From contig NC_081413.1 in assembly GCF_030272615.1 (NCBI RefSeq), forward strand, positions 99,480,239-99,544,238: DNA of 64,000 bases, given 5' to 3'. Source of the DNA: Cryptomeria japonica. Taxonomy: Eukaryota > Streptophyta > Pinopsida > Cupressales > Cupressaceae. Positions 21,896 to 33,000 of this stretch are shown piece after piece; position 1 is the first letter of the stretch; the number at the start of each line of letters is the position of its first letter. Under the pieces are notes generated by a model, which was not told the origin of the DNA, did not search any database, and saw nothing but the letters and a program-made list of their open reading frames with translations. The position numbers and the translations under genes are program-made.

Positions 21896-22648
21896 AGGAC
21901 CTCTTTTGTAAATATTTCATCTTTTTCATGCTTAGAAAAACTCTGCAGAATTTTTATCCCAACTAAGACTTTGGGCTTTTTGTGCTAAAAATTCTATCAA
22001 ACAAATAAGGAAAATAGTTTTGTTGATCACAAACTTTGTGTTGTATCAAGAAAATTGTTTATATAATTTAATATTCCTATGTCCATTGAATATATATCAT
22101 CTTTGCTTCTTTGATCTTTAAGATATTGTTGCGTGATTAACGAGCTCTCAAATCTTACGAGCAGACTTTGTGCTCTTAGCATATTTGAGAAATCTTCTGA
22201 TAAATTAAGTAACTTGTGGTAAGCTTTGTATTGCTGCAATTATTTGTAGTTTAATGGATTAGAAATCTATACTTGAAGACTTTGAGCTACAAGCTAAATT
22301 TCTAATTGTTTAATTTGTAATGATCAGTTTGAATTAGTGTTACCTTCAAGCAGACTTTGTGCTGCTTAATAGTAACTCTTGGTGTAGTTTGTTAGATTAA
22401 TAGTTATTTTCTTTAAGTATCTTAAGAGATAGAGAAATTGTAACTAGGTGAAGGGAGAATACATAAACTCTGAAAAAAGAGAGTTATATGCCCAACACCA
22501 ACCCACAAATTTAACTTCTTATTAATTAGAGGAGAAATTTCATAAGGAACCTCCCCTTGATGAGAGGAGAGATTAATTTCTCAGCATAGCATTGTGTGAA
22601 TTATATATTTTGTCATTAGTATGCTGGTGACAAAATATTCACCCAACA

Positions 22649-22653
22649 AGAAC
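22649..22653. repeat. Target-site duplication of the nested gypsy element, right
   Basis: AGAAC, partner of 15028-15032 with one mismatch. Confidence 0.85.
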
Positions 22654-24163
22654 AATATTTGTTGCATTAAAACCTTTCAGCATAGCTCCCCTTTTCCTAG
22701 ATTCTTCCATTACCTCTAAGAGGTCAAAACCAATCACATCCCAACACTTTTGAAAGAAGAGGGCGGTGAACCCATCCGGACCTGGGGCTTTATCTGGGGA
22801 AAGGAAAAATACCACTTTGTGGACTTCCTCCAAAGTGAAGGGAGCCAGAAGGGCTCTGTTATCTTGGTCAGAAATTAGAGGTGGAATAGATTGTAGTAGA
22901 AGCTCAACATTGTCCTTCTAAGAAGGATCTAAATTAGAATGTGGTGGGGCTAGAAGATTCTTAAAAAACTTTACACCTTGATCTTGGATATCCTCTAAAT
23001 TTTTAATTAGTTCCCCTGATTCCTCAAAATTGATTAAGAATATAAAGTTGGATTTTTTCCTTTATTTTGTGGAGGCATGAAAGAATTTTGTGTTCTTATC
23101 TCCCTATTGCAGCCAAAGCTCTCTTGATTTATGTCTCCAGTACTCTTCTTCTCTCTTACAGACCTCTTCCCATTCACTTTGATGGCCCTTTTGTGTAGAG
23201 TGCAGGAGTTGATCCAAACCATTGGAACTTATGTTTTGGTTAACTTCTTCCAGTTGTTGAGCAATGATTTTTTTTGGAGAAAAAACATTCTTAAAAATCT
23301 TTTTGTTCCATTCCTTAGCCTAGATCTTAATAAACTGAAGTTTCTTAAAAAATTGGAACATCTTCCTTCCTCTACATGTAGGGGCAGATACCCACCATTG
23401 TCTTAATAAAGCTTGAAAATGTGGGTGTCTAAACCACATGCACTCAAACTTGAAGGAGGAGCCATTCCAAGGTAATTTGGACTGGGAAGTGATCTGGTTC
23501 AGAAATGGAGAGAATGTCTAAATGATAACTAAACTAATTGAGGCGCCATTCCAGAGGAATGAAAAACCTGTCGAGTCTCTCTACAATCTGAAGGAAGCCT
23601 GAACTCCTGTTAGTCCAAGTAAAGAGATCATTATTGGGGATCACATCCAATAAGTTGTTTTTAATAGTGAAGCTAAGAAAATCCTGCATAGATCATGGGG
23701 GTGTGCAGATTCCTCCTTGCTTTTCCTTATGAGACAAGATTGCATTAAAGTCTCCTCCAATGATGAAGTTTTGTGCTTCCTCTTGTTGGAGTAGAACAGT
23801 CAGCTTCTCCCATAGGCCTTTCTTTTCGAGAGTGGGGATGGGGCCATAAATATTAAATATCATAAAGGTCATGTCATAGCATACTACTTTCAACATTTTC
23901 CAGTTAAGATCTTGATCTAGTAAGTGAACTTTGACTTTTTTAGGATTCCATAATGTAAGCAATTTGCCTAAGGCCCCAACACCTTGCATTTGGGCCGATC
24001 CAAATTGTGTCCATTTAGCCACTGTTTTGTGATACATTTCCTATGATAGCTTCATTTCTTGGATTAAAAAAATGTCCACCTTTGAAGAATCAAGGTGAGA
24101 TTTTATTCTCCCTCTTTTGTCAGTGACATTAATGCCCCTGACGTTCCAAGAAATCATTTTCAT
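22654..24163 (-). pseudogene. LINE ORF2, 5' part: endonuclease and start of RT
   Basis: Minus strand from ATG 24163: MKMISWNVRGINVTDKRGR and DIFLIQEMKLS are the N-terminus of the exonuclease-endonuclease-phosphatase domain that nicks target DNA; IFNIYGP and FIIGGDFNAILS follow. The linker leads to the RT entry motif SPDKAPGPDGFTALFFQKCW and ends at NATNIVL, where the gypsy insertion cuts the frame. Stops after MKLS and in the linker show decay. Confidence 0.9.
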
Positions 24164-24205
24164 TGTGAAGAGGTAGTGCCTTTTGCACTCCTTGTAATTC
24201 TTTTT

Positions 24206-24222
24206 GATAGTATATTATTATT
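24206..24222. repeat. LINE target-site duplication, right copy
   Basis: Identical 17-bp match to 10558-10574, immediately outside the LINE 5' end. Confidence 0.85.
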
Positions 24223-27200
24223 GCAGATGATGGATTACAATTTTCTTCTCTAAACTTCTAAGATATATAAAAAATAATTGACCAACTTGAGAAAAAATTA
24301 TAATTCTAGGATCCTTAAAATAAGACTCAAAATTCCCTTTCGTAGAACAAGGTAGCATAGCCATAACTCTTGTTCACATCTCTATGTTGGACATCTACTA
24401 CTAGTAACATTAGGGCCTTTAGCATTTGTGTCATAACCTCATAGCTAGAGCTTGACATAGGGAGAAGTATGTGTTGATGAAATAATCCTAAAAAATATCA
24501 TGTCATGTGCTACCAAAGCCCATACCTAATGATGTGATAAGAAATGGGAAACCAAAAGGAATAGAACATTATAGTCTTTGAGATCCATGTGCCATGATAG
24601 TATTTGGGCCATTAAGCTCTTCACCTACAATGACTAATACAATACTATTATAGCACCATGTATGTGCATTATAACTTGTCTCCTTCATGGTGCTACTCAC
24701 CCAACTACTCTAATAATTTTTCCTTCATTTTTATACACCTCGTACAATATGGTCATGAAAATCCATCACCATAATAGAAAAATCACCATCATGGACTCAT
24801 CCACCTCATTATCAAACACCACTTCTTGAAATAGGAAGATGTTTGGAAAAAGTGATAGGGATTCCTCTAGAGTGGGACCCCTATGACTAAAAATACAAAA
24901 TTAGGAAAAGATGCCTACAATTCGATCTTCCAAATGTCAACACCTTACATTTCATTAAGCCATAGACTAATCTTGATCCCCCTATGAATCATTTAAAGGA
25001 GGAAGAGGAATCAATTGTTTCCCTTGCATTACTAGGACCAACCATCCTATAAGTATCACATTCACAAGCTTCTCCTCTCAGGTCGCAAATAAGAAGATGA
25101 TGTCACCTTTGGGTTTATAAGGAAGCCGAGGATGAAGTTGTAGAGTCATTGAGTTTGTATGGATTCCAGGTAGTCTCTTCTTGAAGAAGCCTCCATTACC
25201 ACTATAGCCCTTTAAAACCTCTTGAAGAGAGGTCAAAAAACTAATTTAGGAACTTGAGCCTCAACTTGATGTAGAGAAAACATTAAACTTGCTCAAGCTC
25301 TTGCTCTTTGAAAAGTAAAGAAATACTTGCAAGAATGTCAAAAAAGGATTTAAAAAATTTACAAATTGTTGGTCACCTATGAGATGATATAGTCCAAGAA
25401 CAAGATGCTATATAGTATGCAAGACAAGATTTTGAGCTAATACTTGATTAAATAAAATAACAATTGGAGGCCAAATAAAATACCCTACAAGAAGCACATA
25501 CAAAAGTAGATTTTGATGCCGAAGTCATACACCAATTCCAGAATGACCTAGCTCAAGCTTGGAGTGATAATTCTAGAAAGGATGACTTCCTTGAGTTTTC
25601 TTCTCATCATGAGGCCATGCCTCCTATCATTTAAGTATGGATCCAAATATCTTTCCCCTTGGAGTCATGTATCAGGTCATTCAAATCGCTTAGATTGAGA
25701 GCAAAATATACTCAACTTCGAAGAGATTTGAACACTCTTTGCCAAGGACTAAACATGACACATTTGTGGTGAATCCAGCATGCATGAATTTATTGCTACA
25801 CTACTAGCCATGGGGAGGCCTTCTAGTATATGTATACATTTTTTATTCATAAGTTCTTAAAGTGGAAATTTTATGCCAATTTCTATAAAATTTCTAGTTG
25901 AATTTGAAAATGATGCAGATTTTTTAGAAACTTATTTTCAAAGTTTTCAATAAATACAAAATTAGATGTGTGTATTATTCAATCGTGAGTTTATTTTAGG
26001 GCACCACCATACTTTCATGCTTAACTTATATGTGGGAAAATTACAACTAAGTTGATTTGTGTCCTTGCTACATAGCCAAATAGAGTGGAATATGTGGATG
26101 GATAAATATAGAGTATCCCAAATAACCCTAAATCTCCTCATGATACATGAATACACAAAATCTAGTTGCTTTATCAAAAATTTCAAAGCCCTAATCTACC
26201 AAGCTTATTAAAGTGATCAATACATCTAGAATCTCCAAACTAACATCACTACATAATTCCAAAATACTGAAACCACCCTACCATTAGTTGCCCACATTGG
26301 ATGTGGAGCTAGGTGGAACACCATTCCATAAGTCCTTTGTTAATGAAAGACAATTTCACTAGCTAACCTCATGTAATTTGATAAATGCAAGGCGCATTAT
26401 TGTGTTAATCAAGTAGTTGAGATAAAATTGGATAGAAATGTGGTTTATACTACCACTTATCATCTCACCTACACCATTACTTTCATTGCTAGAGTAGATC
26501 CCTCCAAACATTGTGACTTATTGGCTTCGAAGAATTACTTGTAAAAATGGTTATGCAAGTAAACACTATTAACAAAAGGAACCATAATTTCATGGATTCT
26601 AGATGTATCACTATTCAATACCATTTGCAAAAATGAAACTCAATAGATAAATAAATAAGAGAAATCATCATTATTAAATAAAGAAAGAAATTATCACTTT
26701 CCTTTCATTAACTCACTAATGTCTCTATTTGTCTATGACACAAAAAATAGAATTCAAGATAACAAAATGAAACCAAAGGTAGAAGTCCAAAGTAGAATTC
26801 TCAAAGGATGTAATAATTCAAGAATCACACCAATATAAATTGTAAGCAAGATAATTAGGGTTTTAATTATATTTATATAAATCAAATTTGTGAAACCTAA
26901 CAAGTTGTAAAATAATGGAATAAAAATATGGCAAAATATAATATTAAATGTTGGGTAGTCAGGACCATGACCCAAAATATATGTTGTGATTTCAAGGTGA
27001 TTATGACCTCAACCACAACATGGAACTATAATTGTATTTATAAAAATGGTCCTCATGCATGACACAATTTAATGGTATTGACAAATACTTTGGCTAATTA
27101 AAATATGCCTCCAAAATTCTAAGTGATACTCCATTACACATATGTAGCTTACTATGGTAAAAATATTACATATAAATGCTTCATAATAAATTAGTGCCAA

Positions 27201-27458
27201 TTAACATCCATTCAATTGATAAATTATAAAATTTGAGTGGTTAATGGCCTTGATTGTTTTATTATAATTTTTAAAATCAAATTGATCAATACTAACTAAT
27301 TTATTAATTAGTTCAAACATTTTTCACAAAAAATTCCTTGTAGCTCATATGGCCAAAGGTTATAGGGTATGACTAATTAGGGCTTAACAAATGCAGTGTG
27401 GACTAGTGTTAATTCCTTTATACCAAAAAAATGATGGGTAGGGTGGCTAAAATATAGA
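24223..27458. other. Decayed AT-rich intergenic DNA
   Basis: No intact frame or known domain is seen. Between about 24830 and 25650 the plus strand has coding-like short stretches rich in Glu, Lys and Leu codons (for example around 25260-25330 and 25500-25590), possibly a decayed gag-like or host sequence, but I cannot name it. The remainder is low-complexity AT-rich DNA. Confidence 0.5.
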
Positions 27459-27463
27459 ATATG
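27459..27463. repeat. Target-site duplication of the 22-kb element, left
   Basis: ATATG, identical to 49709-49713. Confidence 0.85.
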
Positions 27464-28931
27464 TGTAGCATCGTAAATTGTACACCCTTAATTGGTTGGT
27501 ACAATTCCATGATAAAGTTATTACTCGCTTTAGTGTGTTGCATCTTGCATTTTAAAATTCCCTTAAGCATTTAATTAATTAATTTAATAAAATCTAATTT
27601 CCTCTTTCATCCCTCTACACATCATAAAATTGGGCCCTTAATTCTAAGAGTGCCTCTTTTTATTCTTTCAATTAATTAATTCATCAAAGACCTAATTATG
27701 TCCTAGTTCGACCTTCAAGGCCTGATTTCGCATATCAAAACATCTTGAATTGTCGCATCCTCTTGGGGATCACCTCATAATAATGATACTTCGCATCCCT
27801 AAAAATTCAAGAAAAAGTTGATCGGACCGAGGCGATTCACCTTGGTCCCAACTTTTTCTCCCCGAATTTTGAGATCATGTTTTGGTGATATTATAATGTT
27901 TAAATTTGACTCGATTTGAAAAAATATCATTTCTAGGTCGCCCTATGATAAAAAAACAAAGTTAGGGTTTCATACATATAACCTTTCTTTTTCTCATTTA
28001 AAGGATCCAACAACTCTAGCAATTGAAGGAGCCTCTTATGAAGTGAAATTTTAGGTTATGTGGAGTCTTCAATCAACAAATCAAGCATTTATCAAGTCTT
28101 CATTAGCCATTTTCGTCATCAATTGAAGCTTTGAAGATATTGAAGAATAATAGGAGATCACCGACTGTTGATTGGAATGTACCTCTCCTTAGGGTTTTCT
28201 ATGGTTTCATGTTATTTTCATGTCTTTATGTGAGCTTCACAAAACTTGTTTTCAGATTTACATTCATGCTTTATATCCATCATTGTATTTTTTATTTGAA
28301 GCATTCACATTCAATTTATATTCATTTAGGGTTTTATTCTCATATCGTAGGATAGAACTCTAATCTTGCATTTTAATACATTTAGGATCTTATACACACA
28401 AGGTTCCTGCACACACATTTTAAATACATTATTGGTTATTTGTGGAGGTGGAAATCACCAAAACAAGGGGATTGACTAAGGAAAAACCCTATATAGCCAC
28501 CCAAACACCATTTTTCAAGTTGCAAGTGTAGGTACATAGATCTAACAGAGGCATGATCTTCAAAAAAGGCAGAACACACAGGTGCAGATCTCGTTCTTTC
28601 GAGTCCTCTGAGTTTTTTGGATTTCTGTGGTAATTCAACAATGTAGAGTCTCAATTTCTAGTTTCCAAAGTTTCAGCTTAGTAAGACATCAGGGGCCAAG
28701 GTGTCCAGTGCCTCAGTTCGACTCATTCTAGATCAAATTTTGGTGATAGGTGCACATCTGAATTCATTTTCTAGTTCTATACTTTATGTCTGTCTCAGTT
28801 TTACATTTTCCTATATTTCAGTTTATCTCAGCATTTTAGGTCATCTCTCTAGCTTAGTTAATCATATCACTGCATTTTTCATATCTCCTCTTCATAAGCA
28901 GCAAAGGAATAAAAACCCTAAAGACATTCCT

Positions 28932-28984
<53 letters not shown>

Positions 28985-29099
28985 CACATGTGCGAGAAGT
29001 AGTCAAAATGAATCATCTCCTTAGGCTCTTTCGTATTCCAATGTGTGAATGAGAGTGGGATTAGGTCTTAGTTTACCCAATTCCATTTTTTCCAGCACA
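27464..29099 (+). repeat. 5' LTR of the 22-kb element (1,636 bp)
   Basis: Matches 47988-49708 along its length with many substitutions. It lacks about 70 bp present in the 3' copy (the GAGGCGCCCATCTCCTCGG segment near 49165). It includes a CT microsatellite at 28935-28981. Confidence 0.9.
28935..28981. repeat. (CT)n microsatellite in the 5' LTR
   Basis: An uninterrupted CT run close to the LTR 3' end; an equivalent run is at 49547-49598 in the 3' LTR with a different length. Confidence 0.97.
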
Positions 29100-29118
29100 T
29101 TTTGGTGAACTCGACTCC
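29100..29118 (+). other. Primer-binding site (tRNA not identified)
   Basis: TTTTGGTGAACTCGACTCC directly follows the LTR end. The TGG start and position fit a primer-binding site; I cannot assign the tRNA without a search. Confidence 0.6.
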
Positions 29119-29149
29119 TTACACCCTTATTTCTGACTTATGTTCTCAA

Positions 29150-29750
29150 ATCTAAATGTTTATGCAATTTAAAATTTAAAATTTCATTTAGAAGTTTGAT
29201 TTCCTTGCAAATTTTAAAAATTTAGAGGTTAATTTCATTAAAACCCTAATTTTTAAATTCAAAATTGAGCTTGTAAATTCCTTAATTTGGCTTCATTATT
29301 TCAAATGTGAGCGTTTTTCAATTTCAAAATTCAAATTTTTATCTAGAAGTTTAATTTCAAATTCAAATTTTAAAATTAAGTGGTTATTTTAAAAACCCTA
29401 ATTTTTAAATTTTTAAAAATTGAGCTTGTGGGTTGTTTGAATTTTTAATTTATCATTTTAAAGCTACCTCAAATTCAAAATTGCAAGCTTGGATCAAATT
29501 TCAAATTTAATTTTAAAAATTAAGTGGTTAATTAAAAGAGCCCTAATTTTTAAATTTAATTTAACCTTGTGGGTTGCCCAATTTTGGATTAATCATTTCA
29601 ATTTCAAGCTTAGATCTAATTTTAAATTTAATTTTAGAATTAAGAGGTTCTTTTTACAAGGCCCTAATTTTAAATTTAAATTTTTAAAATTAAGAGGTTA
29701 TTTTCACAAAGCCCTAATTTTTAAATTTAAATTATTCTTTTCTTATGTAA
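29150..29750. repeat. Degenerate AT-rich tandem repeats in the leader
   Basis: About six units of roughly 80-110 bp, each with AAATTTTAAA blocks, AATTAAGTGGTTA or AATTAAGAGGTTA, then CCCTAATTTTTAAATTT and often CTTGTGGGTTG. The unit closest to the LTR is the most degraded. Confidence 0.75.
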
Positions 29751-29799
29751 TTGAATAATCATTTTTCTAGACCCATTCATGGGTTCCCTAGTGTTAATC

Positions 29800-30296
29800 C
29801 TTTAAAAGACCCTTTGGATGGGGAGACGGTGAAGTGGTCAAAACCAGAGAAGGGGTGGGTGAAAATAGTTTTTGGTGGGGCATCAAAAGGCAATCCAGGG
29901 ATTTTAGGCGCGGGATGTGTGGCTTGTGATGATGAAGGGAAGATCCTATGTACGGGTGCAAGAAGGCTTCAAGATGGCACTAATAATGAGGCAGAAGCTC
30001 AGTCGGCCTTACTAGGAGTTTAATTAGCAACAAATATGAAGGTGAAGAAGTTACACTTGGAGGGTGATTCCCAAATTGTAGTCCAGGCTTTGATTAAAAG
30101 GCCACACACCGTGCTGGAAATTGAACAAATATGTAAATAATATAAGTGAAAAACTGAAATCTTTCAAAAATTATTGCATCTCACATGTGAAAAGAGATGG
30201 AAATGCTATTGTGGATGCGTTGTCGAATGATGCATGTGATCTCGCACTAGGGGAGGTGAGGTGGCAGGATAGCAAAAAAGAAACCATTAAATGGAG
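29800..30296 (+). pseudogene. LINE RNase H domain with first catalytic Asp missing
   Basis: KGWVKIVFGGASKGNPG has Gly where the family has Asp (FDGAS). The remaining residues are visible: GTNNEAEAQ, LEGDSQIVVQAL, and in another frame HVKRDGNAIVDALSND. A stop after LLGV and one frameshift break it. Confidence 0.82.
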
Positions 30297-30409
30297 TTAA
30301 GATCGCTTGCCAAGTTGGTATGACAAACAATTCAAATTTCCTGTCAGAAAGCCAATTTTTTTACTACGTAAGGTTGAGTTAATGAGCATTTATTGCAACA
30401 TGCTCTAAA

Positions 30410-31324
30410 ATGGCGATGATGGTGGAGTGTTATGCATTGAATACCAATTTTGTAATGCTCGCACATTTAATGAGTAGAGTTGGTAAGTTGGTGAAACCAA
30501 ATTTTAATCAGGTTTCATCGAAATTTTTTGCAATCCTCAGCGAGCTCAAAAAAGGAAGCGAATTTCCCTCTAGAATACTCCAAGCTTATGTCAACTTTTC
30601 AAGGACCTGTCCCTCCCAAGAAGCTCAAGAAAATGTTCCTGGCAAAAGACCCTCTACTCTTGAAGGCAATTCGACTAGTTTTGGGAGAAGAGGTGGTTGT
30701 AATCGACCACCATTATAGGTGCAGAGCAGACATCTGCTTGCTCCTCATGGCGTGGGTCTTGGAGTTGGGACACACCTGTGAAGAGGTGAGGAAAGTCTTG
30801 CAGAGAATTGTTCCAAGAGAGTATCTATTAAATTTGGGGTCCCTGCTAGAGTGGGTGGTGCCAAGATGGGGTTTTAATCTTGTTGAAGGTATCCTGGAGG
30901 AGAATGAGGAGTTAGGGTGAGGCATTCGCGTATCCAATTTCTCTACCATCATGAAGAAGCCAGAGCTCGCTTTAGGGTTGATGCGAAGCAAGGATGGGAA
31001 GGACTGTTAATATTTGTCCAGATTATGGACATTGAAGATGAGATTCAACGGGAGGATGGGGAGAGTGTGGTAGAGGAATTGAGGCATAGGAGGTCGATAA
31101 TGAGGAAATTATCTACAGAAATGGCAAAAAAATATGTAGGGGGTGATGTGGCGGGTGGAAGCGGTGGTGAGTCAGAAAAACCAGTTTCACGAGGGGCAGC
31201 GGGCAAGGATGCAGAAAGAAGGAAAGGAGATTCACACGTGGGAAGAGGAGGAGTTTCTTGCCAACTCAGGGTGGCCGGTGAATCGATTGCCTTGGCTGAA
31301 AGAGATGTGAAGGAAGAGAGATGA
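30410..31324 (+). pseudogene. Unknown coding-like sequence downstream of LINE RNase H
   Basis: Overlapping plus-strand frames: 30528-30920 (FQGPVPPKKLKKMFLAKDPL, DICLLLMAWVLELGHTCEEV) and 30917-31324, ending in a Gly/Glu/Arg-rich stretch. The overlap of the two frames suggests one former ORF of over 200 residues with a frameshift. No domain recognised. Its place after RNase H parallels 11243-11896 in the other LINE; whether the two are related is not evident by eye. Confidence 0.4.
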
Positions 31325-31871
31325 ATTCGTCATAGCATGCTAGGGTACTTCTAGGTGCGAATTTCCTCTTTTTTTTGGTTTAGTTAAATTTTTTGTTGAA
31401 AATTTAAACTTTCTGATTTTCGTTAAGAACGTTTCAAGCAGAATTTGCTAGATTTTTGAATGGCAAGATGTACTGTGTGATTTTCTGTACTCATAGCATG
31501 GGGGTGTGGGGTTAGTGGGCGTGCAAGCTACTGGTTCTTAATTTCCATTTTTTTGGGTGAGGGGTTTGGATAAATTTTGTGGGTGGTTTTAGGGAACTGG
31601 TTGATAGCTTATTATCTTACTGAAGATGTACTGTTTAGTTTTAAATAAATAAAATACAAATATTACCGATTAAAAAATAATAATTATTTTTCTAAAATTT
31701 TGCATTATTCAATTATTTTGCAAGTTTCAAATTCCAATTTTCCCTCCTTTATTCAATTATTTTGCATGTGTAGGGTGAACATTATTATGGTTAAATGGCA
31801 TATGAGTTTGATCATAAGTGCATATGGAGCTCTTATCTTATTTTTCTAATTTCAAGTTACATTAAAGATGT

Positions 31872-33000
31872 TTGAATGATTTTCCCTTTCATGCATATGA
31901 TGATAATTTAGTTTTCTCTTTCATTCATAGCTATGTTTTACCCTCTCCCAAAATTGATCTCATTAATGAGGGCACATTGGTGCAAAAAGGGAATATGGAC
32001 ACTTCTTTCAAAGATCTCCCTCCTAAAGATGAATCTTTGGAGAACCGTGTTCCTTCTTCTCCTAAAAAGTGTCTCCCTCATAAGGATTATTTGGTGCAAG
32101 AGGATGATATTATGGCTACTTCTCCTAGTGATACCATACCTTCTTTTCATGATCTTCCCCCTAGAGATGAAGCATTGATTACATATGATAGTCCCTTTCC
32201 TAATGTTTTTCTTAATCATAAAGATGACTTAGAGCAAGAGGATAATACTATTTCCTATCATGCTCTCTCTCCCAAAAAATGAAGAGCCTTATGATTTTTC
32301 CTAATTATCATGTTGTGCCTTACACATATAATAATGAAGTGTTTACTTTGGAAAATGATGAGAACATGTGAATTGAATAACAATATGATTTGTTAGTTCC
32401 TACAATCCTCTCAACAATTCAGACAAGTGCACCATCTCCTACTAAAGAAGAACTCTTAGAGGATGATTGGGGGTCCTTAAATTTCACACCTTTTTCTAGA
32501 AAATCTAAGATGTCTGAATTTGATAATCAAAATTGTTACCATAATGCATGTCTAGAAATTAATTGGGCCTCTTTAAACTTCAATCCAATTCCACCTAAGA
32601 GTAAATCTTCTCTTGATCCTACACATGGATACAATGGACAAGTTTTAGGATGTGTGCAATAAAGTATTGAAAGTCATGAGAAATCATACTTTTATAGTGA
32701 AAATATAAGTTTCCGACCTTTGCCTTTGTCAACATCCCCTCCTCCATTATCTAGTGAATCCACACCTTCTCATTTCCATATGGTATTACAACAAGAAAAT
32801 GTTTTGTTTGATCTTCTCCATGCCAATTTAATCTCTCTTCTTCAGCCTAAAAGAAGAAGGAAACGTAGACAACATCTTGAAAAATCTTCTTTTTAAAAGT
32901 GTCATCAAATTCATGGTCATTCCACTAATGAGTGTCAAGCTTTGAAAACAAAAATACAACATTATATTGATATAGGTGTCAAAAATAACATCTGACAATG
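31872..33000 (+). pseudogene. Gag-like remnant of a Tat-type element
   Basis: Acidic repeated segments (LPPKDESLENRV, LPPRDEALITYD) up to 32282, more after a stop (DDWGSLNFTPFSRK; ASLNFNPIPPKS), then CHQIHGHSTNECQALKTKIQ near 32900, which resembles the Cys/His segment near the end of Tat-type Gag. The DEAL and LVQ-E motifs recur at 38840-39025, so two related gag-linker pieces exist in this element. Confidence 0.6.

Larger units (their letters stand above)
15033..22648 (+). mobile_element. Ty3/gypsy retrotransposon nested in the LINE
   Basis: 7,616 bp, starting TGTTGTCCT and ending ACCCAACA, flanked by 5-bp duplications. Contents: a 5' LTR truncated on its right side, pol from RT to integrase in gypsy order, and a full 2.8-kb 3' LTR. 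Gag, protease, primer-binding site and the 5' LTR promoter are all missing through a single deletion ending in the join at 16868/16869. Confidence 0.92.
19812..22648 (+). repeat. 3' LTR of the nested gypsy element (2,837 bp, complete)
   Basis: Starts TGTTGTCCTCGATTTCAGC and ends ATTCACCCAACA. It holds the palindrome array (19982-21075), the U3 ORF, a TATA box, and a downstream part with several GACTTTGTGCT repeats (21968, 22165, 22352). The purine tract before it is weak (TCAGAGCCAGG). Confidence 0.92.
10575..24205 (-). mobile_element. LINE (non-LTR retrotransposon), split by a gypsy insertion
   Basis: Bounded by the 17-bp duplication. Minus-strand order: apurinic endonuclease domain, RT, zinc-binding zf-RVT domain, RNase H, a 1.7-kb 3' region, poly(A). 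Removing the 15033-22648 insertion and one TSD copy leaves about 6.0 kb, a normal plant L1-type size. The endonuclease start codon lies only about 42 bases inside the right end, so no ORF1 remains: either a 5'-truncated copy or a single-ORF element. Confidence 0.88.
29770..31678 (+). mobile_element. 5'-truncated LINE copy in the leader of the 22-kb element
   Basis: Flanked by a 16-bp duplication, AATAATCATTTTTCTA (29754-29769) and the same with one change (31679-31694). Contents are an RNase H domain, coding-like sequence downstream of it, and an A-rich 3' end. This is the same order as the 3' part of the LINE at 10575-24205. It has lost endonuclease and RT. Confidence 0.8.

Noticed and set aside
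29800-30296. A gypsy element with a captured RNase H ahead of gag
   Set aside because: The flanking 16-bp duplication and A-rich end show it is a LINE fragment inserted later.
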